In this document: one piece after another, positions 1-4,992 of the stretch
Layout: the number at the start of each line of letters is the position of its first letter
Position numbering within the stretch: position 1 is the first letter of the stretch
Assembly: GCA_017541565.1 (NCBI GenBank)
Contig: JAFXYU010000209.1
Span: 1 to 5,947, forward strand
Direction of reading: 5' to 3'
Source: a bacterium
GTDB lineage: Bacteria; Cyanobacteriota; Vampirovibrionia; Gastranaerophilales; Gastranaerophilaceae
DNA length: 5,947 bases
The notes under the pieces: generated by a model
What the model was told of the DNA's origin: nothing
Database searches by the model: none
What the model saw: only the letters and a program-made list of their open reading frames with translations
Program-made: the position numbers and the translations under genes

Positions 1-119
1 AAAAACTCAACTAATTTACATTTACCTCCTTTGACTTTTTAAAATCAATTATTAATCATACAAATAGATGTGGTGATTTTTCGAAAAATATAGAATAATT
101 ACCATGTGAGAATATAACT
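1..119. other. Leader region upstream of fliJ
   Basis: No coding sequence is supported here. Positions 10-29 match the repeat found at 2852-3006 (18 of 20 bases against the copy at 2931-2950). A TTGACT hexamer at 31-36 resembles a -35 box but has no good -10 at normal spacing. TAGAAT at 91-96 matches the -10 consensus at 5 of 6 positions, but I see no convincing -35 upstream. A promoter for the flagellar genes is therefore plausible but not shown. The start of fliJ is preceded only by a weak GTGAG (106-110). An in-frame stop at 96-98 excludes a longer FliJ. Confidence 0.4.
10..29 (+). repeat. Partial copy (R0) of the AATTTAYATTTACC repeat
   Basis: This 20-base stretch matches 2931-2950 at 18 of 20 positions and lies in the same orientation. 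The A-rich run before it (1-9) also resembles the sequence before the other copies. The window starts here, so the copy and any further tandem units to the left are cut off. It sits just upstream of the flagellar block whose other side carries three more copies. Confidence 0.55.
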
Positions 120-611
120 ATGCCCTTCAGATACAGATTACAAAAAGTTCTTGATTTTCGTATAAGAAAGAAAGAAGCACAACTTTTGGTTGTACAAAAA
201 GCGCAGAATGCTGTATATGAGGCAGAGGAAAACATCCGCGCCAACGAAGCGGAAATTCAACAAACTATCATTAACAGAAAAACCGCTGATTTCAGAATGA
301 TGGAATACTATGACAAATACCTTCATCATCTCTGGGACAAAGCGGAAGCGCTGGAACTCGAAAGGCAAAGACTTCAGGCAATACTTGACGAAGAAATAGC
401 AAAACTCGTTAAGTGCGAACAGGAAGTTAAGGTTGTTGAAAAACACAAAGAAAAACAAAAGGAAGCATATTTAGAAGAAGAAAAAGCGCAAGAACTCAAA
501 CAGTTTTCCGAAATCGGTGTACAAAGATTTTATATCCACTCAAAAGAAACCGCAGAGGAACTGGCACTTGAAGAAGAATTGAAACAGATAGAAGCAGGTA
601 TTCTGGAATGA
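120..611 (+). CDS. fliJ: Flagellar export protein FliJ
   Basis: This is a 163-aa, almost entirely helical, charged protein. Its N-terminus (MPFRYRLQKVLDFR) is the typical FliJ opening, and residues about 15-125 are heptad-like and Lys/Glu/Gln-rich, as expected for the FliJ coiled coil. In the family FliJ is a soluble component of the flagellar type III export apparatus. It inserts into the FliI ATPase ring like a stalk and contacts the export gate. It is slightly longer than the usual roughly 145-150 aa because of an acidic tail after residue 130. The ATG at 120 is the only plausible start, since an in-frame stop lies at 96-98. Its stop overlaps the fliK start in an ATGA (608-611), which points to coupled translation. 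fliI, the usual upstream neighbour, is not adjacent within the visible 119 bases. The family is fast-evolving, so the call rests on the N-terminus, the coiled coil and the gene context. Confidence 0.82.
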   Translation: MPFRYRLQKVLDFRIRKKEAQLLVVQKAQNAVYEAEENIRANEAEIQQTIINRKTADFRMMEYYDKYLHHLWDKAEALELERQRLQAILDEEIAKLVKCEQEVKVVEKHKEKQKEAYLEEEKAQELKQFSEIGVQRFYIHSKETAEELALEEELKQIEAGILE

Positions 612-1768
612 ACATAGAAACAATACAAAAAACAAACCAAACTCAGCAGAGTCAGCAAACATCTCAGACAAACAAGAACAAAAAAGAAGGTGATGTAAAG
701 TTTTCTGATGAATTAAAGACTCTGTCAAAAGAACCCGAAAAAGATTCTGAAATTAAGGAAACTAAAGAAACAGAAAAAGTTAAAGAAACAAACGAAAAAG
801 AAAACGTTTCCAAAACAGAAAAAGAAACAAAAGAAGAAAAAACAAAAGATGTTCAAGAAAAGGACGAAGAGAAGACAATTGAAACGGAAAATCCCGAAAA
901 CGCCATTGTCGGTCTGAGCGGAATTGTGGAAGAAATGGCAAAAATCACCCGTACGGAGGAAATGGCTCCGGATGCTTTCAAGAATATGGCGGATTCGGAC
1001 GATAAAGACAATAAACGCGAGGATTTAGGATTGATTGATAACAATATGAATATTCAAGAACCAAAAGACAGGCTGACACCTGATTTGAACACGAATATGA
1101 ACTTCAATTCAAACGGTCAGCCGTTCAGCGACTTTATCAATCCCGAAAACGGCAAACAGGAATTGAAGGTTTCCGCTAAAGATATTGCGGAAGAAAAAGA
1201 AATTCTTTCTACGATGGAAGAAAATATTGCGATTGCAAACAAAAACATGGCAATTGCAAAAGATAACGAAAAAGAAATTGTTGAGCAGCCTAAAACAAAA
1301 ACAGTTACTAATGAAAGCGGAATCAAGAAGGTCGAAAGAACGACCAATATTACTGTTGATACAATTGCAAGTTTCGATTCGGTCATTATGGATAAATCCG
1401 ATGTTGAATTTTTCTCAAATTTGGTTGACGGCAATATACAGAATTTAAGCGAGGTCAAAAACCCTGAAAAATCTGCAGCTGTTTCAAAAACATTGGCTGA
1501 TTTGCTTGCAAAAGCCATGGAAAATAACAAACCGATAAGAATAAATTTTGACAATGACATTTCTGTCATTATAAGAGTAGATAGGAACGGGAAAATTTCG
1601 GCAGACTTTCTCCCGTCCTCACAAGTCGCAGAAGCATATTTAAGAGAAAACTTACCGCTTTTGAGACAAAGATTTGACGATAACAATATTGATTACAATG
1701 AGTTAAATCAAAGAAAGCAAAACAAAGACAACAACGAAAACAGAAAGAAGGATCGCAAAGATGAATGA
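608..1768 (+). CDS. fliK: Flagellar hook-length control protein FliK
   Basis: This is a 386-aa hydrophilic protein. Residues about 1-95 are a low-complexity Gln/Lys/Glu/Thr-rich stretch, and 96-300 are poorly conserved with a few predicted helices. Residues about 305-372 resemble the FliK C-terminal (Flg_hook) domain: a strand-rich part (IRINFDNDISVIIRVDRNGKI) followed by a helix with LRENLPLLRQRF. A basic, Asn-rich tail ends the protein. In the family the long N-terminal part is secreted as a ruler during hook assembly, and the C-terminal domain contacts FlhB to switch export from hook to filament substrates. The ATG at 608 overlaps the fliJ stop by 4 bases, and the gene overlaps the next gene by 8 bases. 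The position after fliJ fits FliK well. Sequence identity over most of the length would be low even to true orthologues. Confidence 0.78.
   Translation: MNIETIQKTNQTQQSQQTSQTNKNKKEGDVKFSDELKTLSKEPEKDSEIKETKETEKVKETNEKENVSKTEKETKEEKTKDVQEKDEEKTIETENPENAIVGLSGIVEEMAKITRTEEMAPDAFKNMADSDDKDNKREDLGLIDNNMNIQEPKDRLTPDLNTNMNFNSNGQPFSDFINPENGKQELKVSAKDIAEEKEILSTMEENIAIANKNMAIAKDNEKEIVEQPKTKTVTNESGIKKVERTTNITVDTIASFDSVIMDKSDVEFFSNLVDGNIQNLSEVKNPEKSAAVSKTLADLLAKAMENNKPIRINFDNDISVIIRVDRNGKISADFLPSSQVAEAYLRENLPLLRQRFDDNNIDYNELNQRKQNKDNNENRKKDRKDE
1747..1752 (+). promoter_or_regulatory. Ribosome binding site within fliK for the flg gene
   Basis: GAAGGA lies 8 bases before the ATG at 1761, inside the last codons of fliK. 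It supports the 1761 start over the in-frame ATG at 1770, which would place the site 17 bases away. Confidence 0.6.
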
Positions 1769-2597
1769 TATGTACACCACCGCGATTAATACCCAAAGTG
1801 CCACAAACCAGTGGATGGATATGCTCGCAGAAAACATGACAAACGTTTACACTCCGGGTTTCCGGGAAAATAAAATTACGTTCAAGACCTTCCTGGGCGG
1901 GGTTGTCGTTGATAATAACGTAAAAAATCAGGGACAGGGTAAATCAATGCCCGGTACTTCAAACGAAAACCTGTTCTTTGAAGGAAGCGGTTTCTTTATG
2001 CTCCGCATGCCGGACGGCAATGTTGCCTATACAAGACTCGGAGATTTTACTTTTGACGCCGAAGGCGTATACAAAGCACCCAGCGGTGCAACTGTTCAAG
2101 GTTATATCCTGAACGACAAGGGTGAAATTATGTCAGGCACAAAATCCATAAGTGCAGATTTGTATGAAGAAACAGCACTCAAGGGAGGTGCGCTCAGCAT
2201 TCCGACAACAAACATAAAACTCTGGATTGATCCGAACAACGGTAAATTCTTAGGTAAATATGACGAATATGAAATCAAAAATGACGGCACTCTGTACGGA
2301 AAAGCAGACGGCGGAAACCGTATGGTGCCTTTATACAAAATAGCAACGGCTAATTTCCACAATCCGAACGGACTTTATATGGTTAAAGACGGTTTGTTTG
2401 TAGAAACTCCCGAATCAGGTAAACCTGTTGTCGGCAGAGGCGAAATTCGTTCCGGACTTTTGGAACAGGCAAATACAGATTTTAAAGCCAATATTGCGGA
2501 CTATCAGCAGGCAAAAGTTCAAATGGAACTTGTAAAAGCCTTAATTAAAACGAACAAAGACCTGTTACAATCCGCAATGGAAATGGCAACGCAATAG
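1761..2597 (+). CDS. Flagellar hook-basal body protein (FlgE/FlgF/FlgG family)
   Basis: This is a 278-aa protein of the flagellar axial family. Residues 22-34 (LAENMTNVYTPGF) are the N-terminal rod-family signature, normally NNLANVNTxGF. Residues 71-102 (FFEGSGFFML...YTRLGDFTFDAEG) and 199-205 (FHNPNGL) are the conserved central motifs. Residues 227-241 (GEIRSGLLEQANTDF) begin the C-terminal helix domain. The terminal helices polymerise the subunit into the rod or hook outside the cytoplasmic membrane, after export by the type III apparatus without a cleaved signal. The length fits the distal rod protein FlgG or proximal FlgF (about 250-260 aa) better than a typical hook protein FlgE (about 400 aa). 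However, a position directly after fliK is more usual for flgD-flgE. I therefore leave the symbol open: it may be a short FlgE lacking the extra outer domain, or a FlgG-type rod protein. It overlaps fliK by 8 bases and is the last gene before the terminator at 2803-2838. Confidence 0.85.
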   Translation: MNDMYTTAINTQSATNQWMDMLAENMTNVYTPGFRENKITFKTFLGGVVVDNNVKNQGQGKSMPGTSNENLFFEGSGFFMLRMPDGNVAYTRLGDFTFDAEGVYKAPSGATVQGYILNDKGEIMSGTKSISADLYEETALKGGALSIPTTNIKLWIDPNNGKFLGKYDEYEIKNDGTLYGKADGGNRMVPLYKIATANFHNPNGLYMVKDGLFVETPESGKPVVGRGEIRSGLLEQANTDFKANIADYQQAKVQMELVKALIKTNKDLLQSAMEMATQ

Positions 2598-2620
2598 TAC
2601 TGCGTACGTAGATAATAGTC

Positions 2621-2670
2621 GGATTGCAGAGGTATAAATTCTACAGTTGATTTGTAACTGCAAGCAATCC
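2621..2670 (+). other. Stem-loop just after the flg gene
   Basis: GGATTGC (2621-2627) pairs with GCAATCC (2664-2670). Inside it, CAGTT (2644-2648) pairs with AACTG (2656-2660) around a 7-base loop. There is no T-run after it, so it is not a standard terminator. It would lie in the 3' UTR of the flagellar transcript, upstream of the terminator at 2803-2838, and could affect RNA stability or be a small RNA element. No function can be assigned. Confidence 0.4.
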
Positions 2671-2691
2671 TCGAAGTCAAATCTACAGAAC

Positions 2692-2777
2692 AAGTGAACA
2701 GATGAACATGTAAATAAGTGAGCAAGTGAAAATAAAAATCCACTTAATCACTTAATCACCTTGTCACTTAATCACTT
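2692..2777. repeat. Large imperfect inverted repeat of AAGTGA / CACTTA words
   Basis: The left arm (2692-2728) and right arm (2741-2777) are each 37 bases and complement each other at 26 of 37 positions without gaps. They are separated by a 12-base A-rich loop. The right arm itself repeats CACTTAATCA-like units three times, and the left arm repeats AAGTGA/GATGA units. This looks like an intergenic palindromic repeat unit rather than a gene part. It lies between the flagellar stop codon and the terminator and would fold in RNA. Confidence 0.65.
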
Positions 2778-2802
2778 TTAATATTAGTTAAACTCCGTTT
2801 AT

Positions 2803-2838
2803 AAAGGAATTAGAGGAATCTCAATTCCTTTTATTTTT
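2803..2838 (+). terminator. Rho-independent terminator of the fliJ-fliK-flg unit
   Basis: AAAGGAATT (2803-2811) pairs with AATTCCTTT (2823-2831). After a bulged A (2812), GAG (2813-2815) pairs with CTC (2820-2822) around a GAAT tetraloop. The T-rich tract TATTTTT (2832-2838) follows. It lies 205 bases past the flg stop with no gene between, so it most likely ends the flagellar transcript. Read from the - strand it lacks a following T-run, so it is probably one-directional. Confidence 0.8.
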
Positions 2839-2851
2839 GGTCAATACATCT

Positions 2852-2890
2852 AACTTGTAGTCCAAAAATAAACCGGATTATATTTACCCC
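2852..2890 (+). repeat. Direct repeat copy R1
   Basis: This is a 39-base core that begins AACTTGTAGTCC and ends TATATTTACCCC. It aligns without gaps to R2 (2912-2950) and R3 (2968-3006). It is followed by a second TTTACCC block ending in a C7 run. The distance to R2 is 60 bases. Confidence 0.75.
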
Positions 2891-2911
2891 TTTACCCCCC
2901 CTAACACTTCC

Positions 2912-2950
2912 AACTGGTAGTCCCAAAAGAAACTAATTTATATTTACCCC
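2912..2950 (+). repeat. Direct repeat copy R2
   Basis: This is a 39-base core that begins AACTGGTAGTCCC and ends TATATTTACCCC. The C-run continues to nine Cs (2947-2955). Its middle part (2931-2950) is the closest match to the partial copy at 10-29. The distance to R3 is 56 bases. Confidence 0.75.
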
Positions 2951-2967
2951 CCCCCATTGATACTTAA

Positions 2968-3006
2968 AACTTGTAGTCTCAAAATAAGCCAATTTACATT
3001 TACCCC
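2968..3006 (+). repeat. Direct repeat copy R3, abutting the - strand gene
   Basis: This is a 39-base core that begins AACTTGTAGTCTC and ends ACATTTACCCC. Its last base is the first + strand base of the - strand gene's stop codon (3006-3008). The array therefore ends exactly at the coding boundary, and the - strand transcript would run through all three copies as G-rich RNA. Confidence 0.75.
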
Positions 3007-4583
3007 TAGAAGTTCATGGTGAAATCGAGGTTTTTGTTTGAGGGTTTTTGTGCTTTCGGGGTGAATAAGAATTTTTTAAGCAGCGGGTGTATGAGTTCGC
3101 AGTTGGTATCCGGTCCCATATAAGGCAGTGTAACAGCGGTAAGGTAAGGAAATACGTGTTCTAGATTCATATATCTTTTATCTAATGCTGCGGAGTCTGA
3201 TTCCCAGTGCGGTACGACTTTACCTGTTATTACAAAGTCCTTTTTTTCTCTGCCGTGAATTTTTATTAGGTTTTTAATATTTTCAATTCCTTGTTTTGTG
3301 CCGACTACGGACGCAAATATGACTGAAATATTATGTAGTTTTCTGGCTTTTTTTGAATAATCAACCGCTTCTTTTACCATGGTTAAACCGGTCAGAATGC
3401 AGTCGTCCAAAATAACAAGTGTTGAATCATTCGGAATATTTTGCAAATTATAATCCTTGTCAAACCAGTTGTCGTATTCGGGCATAATGAATTTTGGTTT
3501 TTCAATTTTGTTAGCTTTTGTATATTGATATATTGTTGTGATAAAACTTTTTTCCGGTGTCGGGAGCACATAATAAACACTTTCCGGATTTCGTCCTGTT
3601 TCCGCCAAGAAAATATCAATTTGCTTGTTTACCAACTTTAGGTAGTAAGTATAGTCGTATGCGGAAATCGGATAAACCATTTTTCTTATAAAATCAAGAA
3701 CATATTTTTTGTATTTGGTATCTTCACTACCTTCAAAAGTTTTATTCAGAATAGAATCAATAATTTTAGAAAAATCCTCTTTTGATGGAATTGCAGGATT
3801 GATATTATCTGCAATTTTTTTTGCGGTTATATTTTGCGGAAACTCGTTTTTTATCACCGTAACATCCAATCCGAGTTGTTTTGCACGTTCAAGTATATTA
3901 CCGTTTAGGATTTTATCAATGGGTTTACCGCTTTGCAGATTATAGAAAATGTTTTGTGTAAAAAACTTTACTCCTGCTCCGCGATTAAGAAAATTATAAC
4001 TGTTTTCAAAATCTTCGAGATAAACTATTTTTGATTTTGAGAGCGATTCAAAGATTTTTTCTTTATCTTCCTCCGGTACATTTTCTATATATTTCAAAAG
4101 TTCGGAATCCAGAATTATTCCCTGTTGAGATTCTTTTTGTGCAGACGGTATTCTGCCGTTTTTCATAAGAATATATCTTAAAACACTTGAAAGACAAATC
4201 GGTATATTTTCAGGTTTTGTATTATGTCCGATTGTAATTTTGCCGAGAGCGTTAATTCCGGCTTCTGCCAGTTTTTTCTGGATTGTAGCGAGGCTTTTAT
4301 ATCCGGAATACGCTGTTATTCTTGCCATTATGTTCAAGATTAACTTTTCGCTGCTTTCTGTTTTTGCCGATAATGTTTTGACAAAATCCTCTATTTCTTC
4401 CGGTTTTATTTTTGAAATTTTTGAGGAAATTGTTTCATAAACACCGGATTTCAGCCGTTCAAATTCGGAAAGAGAAGATTTTACAAACACGTCGGATTTG
4501 ACCGGCGCGGATGCGGCAGTCAAGTTTATACCCCTAAAAACGGGAGGTTTTGATTGGATATAATGTACAGGCAGTATTTTCAT
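3006..4583 (-). CDS. Uncharacterised 525-aa protein with PRTase-type PRPP-binding motif
   Basis: I do not recognise this as a named gene. From the ATG at 4583 it is 525 aa. Residues 1-40 are an N-terminal segment with PPVFRG (13-18), which does not look like a signal peptide. Residues about 35-300 are mostly helical and Lys/Ile/Glu-rich. Residues about 305-480 look like a type I phosphoribosyltransferase fold, with a strand and loop at 335-346 (SVYYVLPTPEKS) and the PRPP motif at 388-401 (LVILDDCILTGLTM). A further strand and turn follow at 424-436 (ASVVGTKQGIENI). The motif fits the family pattern of hydrophobics, DD, xxx, TG, x, T. The pyrophosphate-loop region (PTPEKS) is not canonical, so enzyme activity is uncertain. 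No membrane segments are evident. A TTG start at 4604 is in frame but overlaps a TATAAT box. AGGGA lies 6 bases before the ATG at 4583, so I chose that start. It is transcribed divergently from the HIT gene, and its function is unknown. Confidence 0.7.
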   Translation of the reverse strand: MKILPVHYIQSKPPVFRGINLTAASAPVKSDVFVKSSLSEFERLKSGVYETISSKISKIKPEEIEDFVKTLSAKTESSEKLILNIMARITAYSGYKSLATIQKKLAEAGINALGKITIGHNTKPENIPICLSSVLRYILMKNGRIPSAQKESQQGIILDSELLKYIENVPEEDKEKIFESLSKSKIVYLEDFENSYNFLNRGAGVKFFTQNIFYNLQSGKPIDKILNGNILERAKQLGLDVTVIKNEFPQNITAKKIADNINPAIPSKEDFSKIIDSILNKTFEGSEDTKYKKYVLDFIRKMVYPISAYDYTYYLKLVNKQIDIFLAETGRNPESVYYVLPTPEKSFITTIYQYTKANKIEKPKFIMPEYDNWFDKDYNLQNIPNDSTLVILDDCILTGLTMVKEAVDYSKKARKLHNISVIFASVVGTKQGIENIKNLIKIHGREKKDFVITGKVVPHWESDSAALDKRYMNLEHVFPYLTAVTLPYMGPDTNCELIHPLLKKFLFTPKAQKPSNKNLDFTMNF

Positions 4584-4603
4584 CTGAATCCCTAACCCAA
4601 CCA

Positions 4604-4633
4604 ATTATATCCCAAAAATTTGCAATCGTGCAA
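4604..4633 (-). promoter_or_regulatory. Sigma70-type promoter for the - strand PRTase-motif gene
   Basis: On the - strand a perfect TATAAT (+ strand 4604-4609) lies about 20 bases upstream of the ATG at 4583. An 18-base spacer separates it from a weak -35 TTGCAC (+ strand 4628-4633). The expected transcription start is near 4597, giving a 5' leader of roughly 14 bases. Confidence 0.55.
4620..4633. repeat. Inverted repeat TTGCA-N4-TGCAA between divergent promoters
   Basis: TTGCA (4620-4624) and TGCAA (4629-4633) are perfect complements around ATCG. The two arms coincide with the -35 boxes of the two divergent promoters. The symmetry may just reflect two back-to-back -35 boxes, or it may be an operator for a dimeric regulator acting on both genes. 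Confidence 0.4.
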
Positions 4634-4648
4634 TATTTTTATTATCAT
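4620..4648 (+). promoter_or_regulatory. Sigma70-type promoter for the HIT-speE unit
   Basis: TTGCAA (4620-4625) and TATCAT (4643-4648, 5 of 6 bases of consensus) are separated by 17 bases. The expected start is near 4655, just ahead of the ribosome binding site AAGGAG (4658-4663), which sits 7 bases before the ATG. The geometry is good; the -35 match is only moderate. Confidence 0.55.
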
Positions 4649-4670
4649 CTACATATTAAGGAGAAGTTTT

Positions 4671-4991
4671 ATGACAGATTGTATTTTTTGCAAAATTATT
4701 AACGGCGATTTCGGTACGGAATTTGTGTACGAAAACGAATATGCCGTTGTTTTCAAGGATATTAACCCAAAGGCGGAAATTCATCTTCTTGTTGTTCCGA
4801 GAGTCCATGTTGAATCTTTGAACGAACTTGATGATGAGAAAATTTTGGGCAAATTAATGATGACCGTAAAAGAAGTTACAAAGAAAGAAGGAATAAAATC
4901 ATACAGAACGGTCATAAACACCGGTAAAGAAGCCGGACAAGAAGTATTCCACCTTCACATTCATATACTGGCAGGGAAAGGAGTTATATAG
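4671..4991 (+). CDS. HIT family (HINT-type) nucleotide hydrolase
   Basis: This is a 106-aa small cytosolic protein with the full histidine-triad signature. H94, H96 and H98 lie in GQEVFHLHIHIL, and H96 is expected to be the catalytic nucleophile. The N-terminal CIFCKI (C4, C7) matches the metal-binding pair seen in many HINT proteins. PKAEIHLLVVPRVHVESL (34-51) is the conserved second block. The family hydrolyses adenosine 5'-phosphoramidates and related nucleotidyl conjugates to release AMP; the real substrate here is unknown. The length is close to the usual 105-115 aa. The ATG at 4671 is chosen because AAGGAG lies 7 bases upstream. A longer in-frame TTG start at 4620 would lie in the -35 box. 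The stop at 4989-4991 is followed after one base by speE, so the two are almost certainly co-transcribed and probably translationally coupled. Confidence 0.93.
   Translation: MTDCIFCKIINGDFGTEFVYENEYAVVFKDINPKAEIHLLVVPRVHVESLNELDDEKILGKLMMTVKEVTKKEGIKSYRTVINTGKEAGQEVFHLHIHILAGKGVI
4977..4983 (+). promoter_or_regulatory. Ribosome binding site for speE inside the HIT gene
   Basis: AAAGGAG lies within the last codons of the HIT gene, 9 bases before the speE ATG at 4993. It is a strong site and supports that start. Confidence 0.7.
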
Positions 4992-4992
4992 A

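Larger units (their letters stand above)
2598..3005. other. 408-bp gene-free gap with hairpins, terminator and direct repeats
   Basis: No supported coding sequence lies here. From left to right it contains an imperfect palindrome CTGCGTACGTAG (2600-2611), a stem-loop (2621-2670), a large imperfect inverted repeat (2692-2777), an intrinsic terminator (2803-2838) and three direct repeats (2852-3006). The repeats contain C7 (2895-2901) and C9 (2947-2955) runs. It separates the end of the flagellar unit from the 3' end of the convergent - strand gene. No clear terminator for that - strand gene is visible. Confidence 0.8.

Noticed and set aside
31..59. Promoter built on TTGACT at 31-36
   Set aside because: Windows at 16-18 base spacing give only poor -10 matches, and the hexamer lies beside the repeat copy.
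104..109. ATG directly followed by TGA upstream of fliJ, as a regulatory start-stop
   Set aside because: There is no ribosome binding site before it, and a start-stop pair is expected by chance in AT-rich DNA.
1117..1686. 189-aa open frame on the - strand inside fliK
   Set aside because: It is a Ser/Phe/Leu-rich shadow of the Lys/Glu/Asn-rich fliK frame, with no recognisable motif.
2621..2683. tRNA-like fold with a 7-base loop and a TCGAA stretch
   Set aside because: Position 33 of the supposed anticodon loop is A instead of T, there is no proper D-arm or T-arm, and the acceptor stem does not close at tRNA distance.
2852..3006. CRISPR array
   Set aside because: Only three diverged copies are present, the intervening sequences are similar C-rich linkers rather than unique spacers, and no cas genes are nearby.
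4584..4604. In-frame TTG start adding seven residues to the - strand PRTase-motif protein
   Set aside because: The TTG overlaps the TATAAT box and would lie upstream of the expected transcript start. The ATG at 4583 has an AGGGA site at good spacing.
4620..4670. Longer HIT protein starting at the TTG at 4620
   Set aside because: The TTG is part of the -35 box. The ATG at 4671 has a strong AAGGAG site, and CIFCKI sits at the usual distance from that start.
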